64,000 nucleotides of DNA from Kalmusia sp. IMI 367209 (lineage: Eukaryota; Ascomycota; Dothideomycetes; Pleosporales; Didymosphaeriaceae). Of this stretch, positions 1 through 10,625 are shown piece after piece; within the stretch, counting starts at the first letter, position 1, and every line of letters starts with the position of its first letter. The position numbers and the translations under genes were made by a program. The notes beneath the pieces were generated by a model, which had not been told where the DNA came from, ran no database searches, and worked only from the letters and a program-made list of their open reading frames with translations. The stretch spans positions 186,001 to 250,000 of the forward strand of contig JAPEUQ010000024.1 in the NCBI GenBank assembly GCA_027946365.1. Reading direction: 5' to 3'.

Positions 1-179
1 CCTTGCGCGCCGTTTACCTTTGCGCCGAGGCCACGAATCCGCATTGCTACTCTATCCTTTGGCCATCCGCGATGCTGCCCTAGTGTCCGCGAAACGCACC
101 GAGCGCGCCCTGCCCATCTGAACCCTGATCCACGAAACATTCAATACGCAGAGGAAACACGTGGACCAGCCCAGCCTAA

Positions 180-2419
180 ATGGCGAGCTCGTTTGAGAAG
201 TCGGTCAAGGGCGGGACCAAGGTCAAGGTGTGCCTCCATGCTACTAGTCCAACGAGCTGCCCTGGCTATCAAGCTAATGCGCGTACTTGACAGCTCGCTG
301 CGCCCAAGTCCAAGTATGTCGAACATATACTCGTCGCTACGCATGCGGGCGAGGCAGGCGTTGGCGAGATCTTCCGCGCTTTGACGAACCGGCTCCGCGA
401 CACGACATGGACCATCGTATACAAGAGTCTGATAATTGTCCATCTGATGATACGGGAGGGCGAGCCCGAGGTCACGCTGAAGTTCCTGGCCCAGAATCCC
501 CGTCGAAAGCTCGCTATAAACTCCTTCACAGAGGGTACGTGCACACCGGAGAACATAAGTAGTCGACGTCGATGCGTAGCTCTCTGCATAGGGCGGTGCA
601 TCAGGATCCCCTTCAGAGGGCGCTTTGCTTATCGGATGCCATGCCACCGTACAACACCTGCGGTTTAGAAGATGCCCCAAGCTGATCATCTGCGTACAGT
701 ACAGACACAAGGCCAGAATATACGCAACTACGCCGAATATCTCCTTCATCGAGCCGAAGAATATGGCGCTACCAAGGTGGACTATGTGCGCGGCGGTGAA
801 GGCCGGCTTAAGCGGCTGAATATCGAGAAGGGCTTGCTCCCGAGAGACTGAAAGCATACAAGACCAGATCAAGTATCTACTCAGATGCGAGGTACGCGTC
901 ATGGCACTTATACAGCTAAAGCTTCTAATATCATATTAGCCTTTCCACGACGAGCCGGAGAACGAGATCACATTGACTGCTTTCCGCTTACTCACCATGG
1001 ATTTACTAGTACTCTTCCATGTTATGAATGAGGGCACCATCAATGTTCTCGGTAAGACGCATTCCAGTGCTGTCCAATACTCGTACTGATCTTCCAGAAC
1101 ACTACTTCGAACTTTCAAAACCGGATGCCAAGCGCGCTCTCGACATCTACCGGACCTTTGTAAAACAGACTGATCTGGTAGTGCAGTATCTCAGCGTTGC
1201 TCGCTTACACGAGCATTCAACGAGACTAGAAATCCCCAAGATCAAGCATGCGCCAACCAGCCTGACTCAAGCATTGGAAGAGTACCTGAACGATAAGGAC
1301 TTTGAGATTAATCGCAGACAATACCTAGCGGAGCGCGAAGCGAAGAAAGCAGGCGGAAAGACCACCAATGGAGCCAACAAGCTGCTTTCAGACTCCAAAC
1401 CCACCACTACCTCGGCTACATCACCAAATCAATCTTCTGGGCCATCCAAACCAGCCGTCAGTCTGCCGCTTATTGATTTCTTCGACTCGATACAAGACAA
1501 TCAACAGACTATGGCGCAACCGCAGCAATATCCGCACCAGACAGGGTTTCAGCAGCCTAACATGCAACTTACACAACAAACTGCTAACACTGGCTTTCCC
1601 CCGCAACAACAAAGTTTTGGTCCTCAGGATGGCCAATCAACGAATCCGTTTGCTCAGATGCAGCAATCGATGCAGCAGATGAACCTCCAGCCCATGCAAC
1701 AGCCACAGCAACCGCAGCAACCGCAGCTCCAGACACAATTCACAGGCGCTGGTTTTGGTGGCTACACGCCACAGCCATTCAGCCCACAAAATTCTCTTGC
1801 GCCCATACCTCAAAACGGGGTCCCGAACTTCTCACAACAGCCACAGCAACAAATTCCGATGATGGCGGAGCCCCTGCAGGCGCAACAGACATCAACAAAC
1901 CCCTTCAGGCAGTCTATGATGCCGCCTCCGCAACCTACAGGTATCGCCGAACCGAAGCTTCTCGGAAACCCTACAGGTGCCACCTCTCCGCTCGGCCGCT
2001 CGCCCACAAACCCTTTCGCAAAGCACAACACCGGTTTCCAATCATCATTATCACCCACCGGATCCTCGCCATTCTCAGCAGCCTCCATCCCAAACCCACA
2101 AACTAGTTTACCTTTCGCGCCCCAACCACAACAACAACATGCCCTCCAACCTCTCCAACCCGCACCCACCGGCACCAACCCCTTCGCGCGGAACGCGTCA
2201 CCAATCCAAGGCACTTCCTCTCCACAAGGCGGCCTGACAGTCCACGCAACGGGTAGCACTAATCCCTTCCGCCAAAGCGCCTTCGTGAACCAGCAAACAG
2301 GGCAAGGTTGGCAGAACACCGGCCAGGGTACACTAGCCGGCATGAACCTCGACCAAGTGCCCACTACCAGCGTGTTTCCGAGACCAGGTCAACAACAGAC
2401 GCCGAATTACATGGGCTAG
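180..2419 (+). CDS. Clathrin coat assembly protein AP180 (ANTH domain), with apparent frameshift
   Basis: Endocytic adaptor of the AP180/CALM (yeast Yap1801/1802) family, which binds PtdIns(4,5)P2 through an N-terminal ANTH domain and recruits clathrin and EH-domain proteins. I read five exons: 180-227, 294-534, 700-891, 940-1051 and 1098-2419. The protein starts MASSFEKSVKGG, and exon 2 reads KYVEHILVATHAG, both typical of the family. The C-terminal half is Gln/Pro/Asn-rich and carries five TNPF motifs (EH-domain ligands for Ede1/Pan1-type partners) and a clathrin-box-like LIDFF. Exon 3 has one base too many: the frame runs through EKGLL, then an extra C at about 838-841 breaks it before RETESIQ. 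All other splice phases agree, so a sequence error or a recent mutation is likely. The family call is firm; the exon 2-3 intron (165 bases) is the least certain junction. Confidence 0.88.
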
Positions 2420-3059
2420 GAGCTCAAAGGTCCACGAGGCAGGACTAGGGGTTTACGTAAGGGTGAAGGTTCACAGAGAGATAATACAGTCATTTAGCAG
2501 ATGCGTTCGGAGGGTCTAGATCTAGGGCGGAGGGCTTTTTCATGTGGCGCGGCGTTTGGGCGCAAGTCGACGCGAAATAAGGAAGACATGGGGGATATAG
2601 GCTCTGGCGATGAGGCCTTCCCTGAGATGAGTGTTGGACAGCTGTTGGCAGAGCTGAGAGCTTCGCGGACGAGAATTCTGAGGAAGATTTCTGGAGTGGA
2701 GAGAGTGATAAGAGCCCAGAGGAGATAGTCCATTGTTATTTTGTAATACTAATGGAGAGGGAAAGCGACTAGGACTGCTGCGCAATGCTGTTAGCTCTGA
2801 TCCCGACACGAATATATAATCATTATCGCGGAAGATACTGTAGGGATGATTGTGCTTATCGTTTGACTGTTTCGAGGAACTCTTTCGACCTCTGACAGCG
2901 ATTTAATGTAACGCATTCTATGCACCTAGTATTCTACCACCCCAAGTGTATCTTTTAAGCAGGTGAATGTGACATGCCAAGCATCGTCTCCTTCGACGAG
3001 CAACCAAACGCCACCCGATGCACGCCAGGAAAGCTCATGAGTATTGCACTTAACAACTG
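2420..3059. other. Convergent intergenic spacer
   Basis: Shared 3' region of AP180 (+) and the Srs2 helicase (-). It holds one ATG-initiated 75-codon frame at 2501-2728 (+) that I cannot assign; otherwise I see only probable 3' UTR and terminator sequence. Confidence 0.5.
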
Positions 3060-6000
3060 CTACATCTGCCGTGGACGCGGCGGCACGCTGTGCTTCACGC
3101 TCCATCCCTGCATCGATCTCCTTGCCCCCAATGTCCTTCTCTGGGTGCCAGTCTGGTTTTGTAGCCGGCTCATCGATGTCGTGTGGAACGTTGAAGCGGG
3201 CTGAAAACCCGACACTGCGAGATCTATCTGCTCCGTATTGCCGTCAGATGAAATAACAATGGGGTTGTCGTCCGGTTTCGCAGGTGAACTAGAAAGAAGG
3301 ACGTGTTTCTTGCGACCCATATTTTCTTCCAAGGTGACCTTCTTGGGCTTGCTATTCATAGGCGCGTTGCGCAGACTGTGGTTTGGAACTATGAGAGGCT
3401 GCCATGGGCGTGAGTTTTGGTTTGCAGTAGGCTGCATAGTTGAGACATCTGAGAGTGGACGATTAAACCCAAGTGAACTGCTTCGATCCAATGACGGAGG
3501 CCTAGAGACCGGAAGTGGTGGCTCTTGTTCTTCGGAAAGGGAACTGGCGGATCGCTTGAAGAAGCCTGTGATAGCACCCTGTCCTGTAGCGCGGGGCTTC
3601 CCCTTTTTTGTTTGTCTAGAACTGGTACCAAGCATAGTACCCTCCCTATATACCGATTTTACGGAAGAACCAAGCCGATTGACTTCGTTATAGGTAGGTC
3701 CACCAGGGTTAGCAAGCATTCGTAACCGCTCATTCTCCTCCTGCTTGACCTTCACATCCCTAGCACTAGTGAATCCTGCATGTTCGCTAAAATTTGTGGA
3801 AGCTATAGCATAATCTGGTCCCTCTTCGATCTGCAACGTCCTACCGCCAATATTGCTTGTCGAGTGGTGGATTTTCGGTCGTTTGAACAATTGCCCTGTG
3901 TTGTCACTCCTCGAATCCGATATGTTCCAAGACGACGATCCTTCTCCGTCAATCTCATCCCACGTCAGTGGGTATTTGTCATCTTCAACCCGCTCTAGTA
4001 AGTTCTGAGCAGTCTGAACCTCTGCCGCAAGTGGACATGGTCGTCGAAGTATCTGTGCAAGATCTCGAATGGTTGAGTAGCCAATTGATGGGCCACATCG
4101 GCTGAAGAACTTTTGTATGCTACGATCATTGATAAATTTCGAAAGCGCCGTATCCTCTGCTGAGGCAAGCTTGACGGGACAGCTCAAATATAATAGGCCT
4201 TGAGCTCTGGTCATGCCGACGTAGAGCAAACGTCTTTCCTCGTTGTGGTCTTCCGCTCTCGAATGAGGTATTGATCCCATATAGACTGCGGGAATGAAGA
4301 CGACCGGCCATTCCAAGCCTTTTGCAGCATGGATTGTAGAGATTGTTACTTGCTCTACTCCTTCCCCGCCAGGTTGCTCCACTGCTGTTGAAAGAGTAAC
4401 ATTAGCGAGGAACTTCGACAAGATATCAGCTGCCGTATCGTGGCGTTGCTCGATTCCTTCAACAATTGGTAATGCATCATCAGCAACCTCTTCGCCGTTT
4501 GCTACACTGGTCGCCATTTGCGTCGCTTGGTTTACAAGCTCCTCCACATTTGCCCATCGCTCTTTCCAGTTGTCTTTGTGCGTAGATTTCAGGTAAGCTT
4601 CGAAATTGATCTTTTGTACTACGTGGCTTATCACGCTCAGGAGATCGCATTCTTGCGTCAGCTTCCTTTGCGCAGTGAGGATTAGATTAACAAATATGTC
4701 AATGCCAAGTTGCGCAGGTTTAGAAATTTTACACCGTGGCCTTTTCTTGCCCTGGGCATTACTTAATATGACTTCCCAAAGTGTGGTCTTATTCTCTTCT
4801 GCTTCCTGGAGGAGAGCCTTGACAGTGCTCTCCCCAATCTTCCGCGATGGCAGATTGATAATTCGCATTAGTGCATCGTTACAATCTGGCTGGTTGATTA
4901 CGCGCAGGTAATCTAACACGATCTTGATTTCTGCACGATCAAAGAATCGTAATCCACCGACCATACGATATGGTATACCCGCTTTGCTGAGAGCTCTTTC
5001 GAGAGACAATGAAAGCGCCGCTGAACGGATAAGAATGGCGTAGTCGTTGAAGTTTAGTAATCTCGCAGTAAGTGTACTTGTTCGTTTAATTTCGTCCACG
5101 GTCCACCATGCTTCGACTTGCGCAGTAGCCAGGTGACGAAGCGTAGGTTGCTCGCCCACGCAATGAGTTGCAATGAGTGATTTGTTGATACGCGAATCAT
5201 CTTGTTCGATGACGGCCATCGCAGAACTCAGAATGCAGCCGGAAGAACGATAATTCATTTCGAGGTTGATGACAGAAGAATCTGGATAATCTTTACGCAT
5301 CCGTAGGAGGTTCTTGATCTCAGCTGCACGAAAGCTGTAGATGCTTTGGTCCGGGTCTCCAACGATCGTAATGCGTCTCCTTTCCTGTGCCAAGAGTTTC
5401 ATGAGCTCGTATTGTACATTGTTCGTGTCCTGGTATTCGTCGATAAGCACAGCTTGTATAGTAGAAACGCATTTAGGATGCTTTTGAAGGAGCTCCACGC
5501 ATCGTACTAGGAGGTCGTCGTAATCCAGCAGATTCTGAGCTTTGAGATGTTCCTCATACTCGGCATAGACACATGCAAACTCATGTTCATCTGCCTTCTT
5601 CTGCGAAGCGGCGAACTGCTCTGCAGAAATATTCCTCGCCTTCAGTCCGGAAATCCGACTGCGAGCCTGATCGGGCGGCAAAAGATACTGCTGACGCTCA
5701 ATTATTCGTTTGATAATGCCCTTGCTATCGCTGGTGTCTGCGATGCCAAAATTTTTAGATATCCCAATCTCTTGGCCATAACGAACCAGGAAGCGACGGG
5801 CGACCGAGTGGAAGGTGCCCAGAATCAATTTCTTTTCAATGCCTTCGCCAACAAAGCCGCAAATCCTCTCTTTCATCTCACGGGCGGCTTTGATCGTAAA
5901 GGTGCAGACAATAATATTCCATGGTTGTAGGCCTTCATGGTTGACGAGATACGCGACACGCGCCGTTAGGGTCTTCGTCTTTCCGGAGCCTGGGGGAGCG

Positions 6001-6077
6001 AGAACTTGGAGAACGGAGGCGGGGCTAGTGACGGCGCTCCTTTGCGCATCATTCAGCCCCTCGAGCAGCGCGTCCAT
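3060..6077 (-). CDS. SRS2: Srs2-type UvrD/Rep-family ATP-dependent DNA helicase
   Basis: Superfamily 1A 3'-5' DNA helicase that strips Rad51 filaments and limits unwanted recombination at stalled forks; nuclear. The single exon encodes 1005 residues from ATG 6077 (MDALLEGLNDAQRSAV), which matches the usual family start. The frame is open slightly further upstream but only to a TTG. Visible motifs, in order: Walker A APPGSGKT (residues 27-34), Walker B DEYQDTN, GDPDQSIYSFR, NYRSS, TIHAAKGLEWPVVF and RLLYVGMTRA. The C-terminal tail is disordered and carries a canonical PCNA-binding PIP box, QGAITGFF (residues 833-840), and a SUMO-interaction-like PIVISSD (about 939-945). Budding-yeast Srs2 uses comparable elements to reach SUMO-PCNA, which supports the ortholog call over other UvrD-like helicases. 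Length is close to the fission and budding yeast proteins. Confidence 0.92.
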   Translation of the reverse strand: MDALLEGLNDAQRSAVTSPASVLQVLAPPGSGKTKTLTARVAYLVNHEGLQPWNIIVCTFTIKAAREMKERICGFVGEGIEKKLILGTFHSVARRFLVRYGQEIGISKNFGIADTSDSKGIIKRIIERQQYLLPPDQARSRISGLKARNISAEQFAASQKKADEHEFACVYAEYEEHLKAQNLLDYDDLLVRCVELLQKHPKCVSTIQAVLIDEYQDTNNVQYELMKLLAQERRRITIVGDPDQSIYSFRAAEIKNLLRMRKDYPDSSVINLEMNYRSSGCILSSAMAVIEQDDSRINKSLIATHCVGEQPTLRHLATAQVEAWWTVDEIKRTSTLTARLLNFNDYAILIRSAALSLSLERALSKAGIPYRMVGGLRFFDRAEIKIVLDYLRVINQPDCNDALMRIINLPSRKIGESTVKALLQEAEENKTTLWEVILSNAQGKKRPRCKISKPAQLGIDIFVNLILTAQRKLTQECDLLSVISHVVQKINFEAYLKSTHKDNWKERWANVEELVNQATQMATSVANGEEVADDALPIVEGIEQRHDTAADILSKFLANVTLSTAVEQPGGEGVEQVTISTIHAAKGLEWPVVFIPAVYMGSIPHSRAEDHNEERRLLYVGMTRAQGLLYLSCPVKLASAEDTALSKFINDRSIQKFFSRCGPSIGYSTIRDLAQILRRPCPLAAEVQTAQNLLERVEDDKYPLTWDEIDGEGSSSWNISDSRSDNTGQLFKRPKIHHSTSNIGGRTLQIEEGPDYAIASTNFSEHAGFTSARDVKVKQEENERLRMLANPGGPTYNEVNRLGSSVKSVYREGTMLGTSSRQTKKGKPRATGQGAITGFFKRSASSLSEEQEPPLPVSRPPSLDRSSSLGFNRPLSDVSTMQPTANQNSRPWQPLIVPNHSLRNAPMNSKPKKVTLEENMGRKKHVLLSSSPAKPDDNPIVISSDGNTEQIDLAVSGFQPASTFHTTSMSRLQNQTGTQRRTLGARRSMQGWSVKHSVPPRPRQM

Positions 6078-6360
6078 TGCTGCGTTTGGTGGAGTGGTAG
6101 AGTTTGTCAAGCGGGATGAGATGGAAGTCGCGTCCAAAACACCAAATCACGTGAAGATAAGCGCACTGTCCTTATCGATCTTCCAGTTCACATCCCCAAC
6201 GAATTATGGACAAGAACAAGATTCACGAGCAAGCCCACAAACGGGTCGATTAAGCCACACCTTAGCAGTGATCCATAAGCTATGCTTCACAGTCTATACT
6301 AGAGATACCTATAATATTACAACAGCCACCACAATATACCACGAGGTCGAAGTCGTGCCT

Positions 6361-7670
6361 CTAGCCGTTGCGGATCTCATAAGCGTCGAAGTGACTTGTT
6401 GCCTGCCCGTACTGCACAACACCATTCCTCAGAACCGGCAATCCATCTTGCTGCAAACCTCCTCCCGGTACGTAAATCCGATTCCCTACAGCAACTGCAC
6501 TCGTGCCATGACGAGGCACCGCCATGGCAGGTAGCTCCGTCCATGTCTCTGAAATAATATCATAAGCTTCAGCCTGGTAGAAGACACCATTGGTGGTATT
6601 AGGATTGCATTCTCCACCAAAAGCAAAGAACCGATTTTCAACTAAACCTCCGCTGATGCCGCCTCGAGCAGTTGGCATACGGCCTAGACTCGTCTTCCAC
6701 CCAGCAGTCTGGTTCCTCAAATCCAGCGAGAAAACTGTGTCTCGAACATTGACACGTTCGAACCAGCGCCCGCCGACGCTTAATGCGGAGGGACAAAGTT
6801 AGCGTGTTGAATAGAGATGGGGGATGGTACGTAGGTATTCTTAGTTGGTTGCTATCGTCTGTTGTCTGAAGCAATCGGACATTCGCGATAGCCATCTACT
6901 TGAGAAATACCCACATTATACCTCAGCATTACTCACACGTAGAACATGTCTCCGACAATGGTGCCAGCAGCATGCTGACGACCCTCTGGTATATTCGCCG
7001 CAGCTGAGGGCACACGCTGCCACTCTAGGGAAGTAGTGTTGAAAGCCGTGACTGTCGTGATGGCGTCTTGGTAGTCTAGGTTCAGCACAGTCATGCCTCC
7101 CGCGACGTATATCATCTCGCCATAGATGCCTAGTACTGCGCTACCTCTTTCGGTGCCGTTTGGCATTGAGGGCAGTTCACTCCATGCATCAGAGGCAAGA
7201 TCGTAGACATAGCTCTTGCCAGTAGCAATCCAGTCTGCTTCAGCTCTTGGTGGTTCTTGGGTGTCGACAAGTCCACCCAGGAGGTAGATGCGACCATTTA
7301 GGGCAGCTGCATTCGGATGATTGACCTTGATGGGGAGGGGGGCTATGGTGCGCCAGCTTTCGGAGGATATGTCGTACAATTGGACGAGGTCTGTGGATAT
7401 GATGCTCGCTTGGATCGTCTAGTTTATGGCCCATGGGTCAGTAAAGAAATTCAAGATATTATGATTATTGTAGCCAAGGGTACATACATCATTTCCAATG
7501 CGCTCCACACCTCCTACAACCGCAATGGTATTATTATCGACGGCGAGGGTGACGTGCTCTTGACGAGGACTCGGGAGCGAAGTCAAATTCACCCAACGAT
7601 TTTGCCCGACCCCATACCCAGCGGCTGCCAAAGACAAGACGGTCGCTCCAACAAGTCGCGTAAGGAGCAT
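6361..7670 (-). CDS. Secreted kelch-repeat beta-propeller protein
   Basis: Three exons on the minus strand: 7670-7488, 7418-6937 and 6778-6361, giving 360 residues. ATG 7670 starts a clear signal peptide (MLLTRLVGATVLSLAAAGYG). Six Gly-Gly doublets in kelch context can be read in order (VVGGV, YLLGGL, YVAGGM, YVVGGR, FAFGGE, YVPGGG), consistent with one six-bladed propeller. Intron 1 (69 bases) has a GTATGT donor and CTGAC branch; intron 2 (158 bases) is longer than usual for the window. No catalytic domain is fused, so it is not a full galactose oxidase; it may bind ligands or act extracellularly. Function is unknown beyond the fold. It ends 284 bases before the start of the helicase gene on the same strand. 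Confidence 0.83.
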
Positions 7671-8391
7671 CGCTAAGGACTGAGAAAAATACACAACAAT
7701 GACGGGATTGAAGTAAATGGCAAGCTGCCTACTACCATGATGTGCCAACACGCATGTTTTATATAATCATCATCGGAGATATGTCTCGTCCGGTTGTGAA
7801 ATTCATATATGCAGGATGCGTCAAGTTCAGGGATGGTCCTGAATGCTGTGGCCGCTCAACAAATGCAACAGCCACAGTCTTGCAAAGTCGAACGAATCAC
7901 TTCTGCGAATTTCTTTACCTAAAGCCTCAGCCTCGCACCAAGAGTACTGCTTACGACGCATCTGACGTCGTATGTTATTGCTGGCTAAAGCTGTGCGGAT
8001 ACAAGTATAATCTGGTTCGTCCACCGTTTTCTCGATGGATGAGTGAGTATATTAACGGGCCATACGGGCCAATAAGAGCAGGGCATGCAATACGGAACTC
8101 AGTTAGGAGAACTCACGAGCAGCATTCCTTCAGGATGTTGTACATCGTGCTTTGTACAATGTTGCTGGGTTTGGTAGCCGCCAAGGAGGACAATAAGCAG
8201 GAACGACAAGTCCATAAGTCCGGATAAGATCTCCGAACAACAGTGCGTTGCCATACTACCGGTATACACAGCCCACTAGTTAAGCTCCGACCAAGCACTT
8301 CCGCAAATCTCTTCCCCAGAAGTATGCAGTATTTTATACCATTTCACCGAAAGCAAGCTAGTCAGGACAAGTTCCTTCGTCTATTGTATCA
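7671..8391. other. Intergenic spacer
   Basis: Contains the probable promoter of the secreted kelch gene and the 3' end of the SRPBCC gene. The longer plus-strand frame here (7742-8227) has no ATG start and no recognisable domain. Confidence 0.4.
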
Positions 8392-9006
8392 CTAAGAACC
8401 TTCTAATAGCAGCTTCAATCCCTGAGCTTGCGCGTCAAATGCCTTCTGCAGCCCCTCACCCGATGTTGTTCGCAAAAGCTCCGCCAACGGCCCTCTGTAG
8501 ACCTCGCAACTCTCATACAGCACCCTCCCACCCCCCAAGTCACTCAACGCTTGCCACCGCTCCGCGTCCAAGATTTCCTTGAAGTAAAATGCCCATGCTA
8601 GTCGCCCTAGCTCTGGCTGCACATGCGTGACATTCTCGTAAGAGACTTGGGTATTCAGCGGATCGTCAGGCGTGTACTCGTTGACCGGCAGTGGCAGCGG
8701 CGGGATCTGGACGCGCAGAATGAGCTGGGTATTTTCAACGGGGCGCTGATTAGGGAGAGTAATGTTCGCAGGGGAAACGACAATAGATGAGCGAACGAAA
8801 GGGTTCCAGGTTGGGTAGAGGGGAAAGTCTGTGAGGGCACCCCAGGCGGAGCTCAAGTTGGTGTGATGAATTTCGAGGCGAGAGCTGACGTTGAAGACGC
8901 CTGGGGGAACGTCAGGCAGGTTGGTGAACTGGGCGAGTACGCCGGTGGTTATGAAGAAAGACCAGGTCATCGCAAGCGAGAAGGCCATGTTAGAAGACTG
9001 GAACAT
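8392..9006 (-). CDS. Secreted SRPBCC/START-like fold protein
   Basis: Single-exon frame of 204 residues. ATG 9006 is followed by a second ATG six codons later, and the hydrophobic stretch MAFSLAMTWSFFITTGVLAQ reads as a signal peptide. The mature part (RLEIHH, then AWGALTDFPLYPTWNPFVRS) has the helix-grip opening of the polyketide-cyclase/dehydrase SRPBCC superfamily, whose members bind hydrophobic ligands in a deep pocket, and LAWAFYFKEILDAERWQAL fits the core strands. Several N-x-S/T sites (NVSS, NLSS, NITL, NVTH) agree with secretion. The ligand is unknown and I do not see catalytic residues. It is divergent from the BCAS3-like gene. Confidence 0.7.
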   Translation of the reverse strand: MFQSSNMAFSLAMTWSFFITTGVLAQFTNLPDVPPGVFNVSSRLEIHHTNLSSAWGALTDFPLYPTWNPFVRSSIVVSPANITLPNQRPVENTQLILRVQIPPLPLPVNEYTPDDPLNTQVSYENVTHVQPELGRLAWAFYFKEILDAERWQALSDLGGGRVLYESCEVYRGPLAELLRTTSGEGLQKAFDAQAQGLKLLLEGS

Positions 9007-10291
9007 CGACTTTGGACGTGTAGGCTAGGTGTTCAGGTTGCGAAGTTACACGCTGGAGTTCAAGTATGATGCGCTTCATACTAGTTGCACACGAAAAGTA
9101 ACAACAGATGAAATGACGTGTTCACGCTGCTGGAAACGAAATAGCTCTCCAAAAGCAATACTGCCATGGTACATTTAGCCTATTCGATACGAATATGGAC
9201 GTAGAACAAATCGGTCTTTCGCCGTGGCATTTGAATGTATAACACGATGCAAAATTGCTGAGAGGGAGCACCAAGCGCTTGGTTGTTGGGATTGTTGCAG
9301 TCTCCACAGATACGTGATCTCGGACCCTGTGACCTTTACACCACTGGAGGAGTAATATCGGTCGAGGCAATGGACAATCGCATGGAGGCGAGGACGAAGC
9401 CATTATGTTCGGCTTTTTGACGATATCTTCTCGTGTATTCCTGAAGGCAGCCAGGCTCGGCTATGATCTCATCTCACCGGGTTTCTAAAGCACGTCGGGT
9501 TGAGGTGAGGTTGGGTAGCGCGGTGCAGGTGATGATGAGCGAGTCAGGTGTCGGTTGTGGGCGGCTCACACGTTCCGCGCCCGGCTTCACGAGGTACAGA
9601 GGGTGCGGAGCGTCACGTTCAGGAGGCAGGCAATCAGGGTCCCTGATCAATCCAGACCATGAGGCTAAAGTAGAAGAGCAGATTGGCGGAGGGATTCGGA
9701 GATGGCGCGAAAGGACAAGCGGGGCTGCGCGGCGCGTGGACGCCTCGGGGGTCGAGCGGAGCTCTGGCAGTGTTGCTGCCCCTCCAAGTACACGCCGATA
9801 GATAGATAGACTCCCTTCCCATTCGGCCCTCGTTGAACGTCTTGCTTTGAATCGAACACGCTGCTACTACAGAGATACGACGAGCTGCCATACCGCCGCA
9901 GCTTCTACGCCCGCCTAGCTCCCTCGGCATTGCCTGCTTGGAGCTCACCTACCGTCGCCGTCGCCGCAGCTGTCTAGGAGCCCCGCCATCGAACCGCGGC
10001 GTCGCTGATCCGCGTGTGAAGCGTGCACGTACTTAGGGACAAGAGGTTAGGTCACGCCTGGCATAGGCATACAGGCAGCAGAGCTCGCTGCCAGGTGTTG
10101 TTTCGGCCGTTCCTAGCGGCTGACGCGTGATAGTGCAGCCCTGGGCTGTGAATGACGCAGGCGCCCTTTGTCTCGTCTTAGGACCGACCGGCCGTCTCAA
10201 ACCTCAACACCACCCCCTTATCTTGCGCCAGCACTGCATACTCGCCCGCTAGCGCTCCCAGCAGAACCCTCAAGCTTCACAAGCTATTTGG
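9007..10291. other. Divergent intergenic region
   Basis: About 1.3 kb between the SRPBCC gene (-) and the BCAS3-like gene (+). It is GC-rich with scattered frames on both strands and a short GTCGCC-type run near 9950. I recognise no domain and take it as promoter and 5' UTR sequence. Confidence 0.4.
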
Positions 10292-10625
10292 ATGAGCCCT
10301 TCGCCCGACCCCGCGCCTGAGCACACGCCGCCCGTCTCCAATCTCACGTACCTGCACAAGCACTCGCGCAACCCGGACCCTGGACAACCAACCGTCCCGT
10401 GGCCGCAACCCTTCGCGATATGAGTTGGGAAGACGAGATAGATACGGCGAGAGGGTTACCCGCATATATCCGCGCCAGATGTGAGTTGTTCACCCCATCG
10501 TCGCGGCCCTTGCATGTTGCACTGCAAGCAGCGGCTGCCAGCCGCAGTTGCATTCCAGCACGGTCACGGAAACGCCGTTTGGCCATGGTCATCGTTCGCC
10601 GCAGCCATCGCTGACTCCTTCACAG

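Noticed and set aside
3060..6137. Longer Srs2 start at 6137
   Set aside because: That codon is TTG; the first ATG (6077) coincides with the family start.
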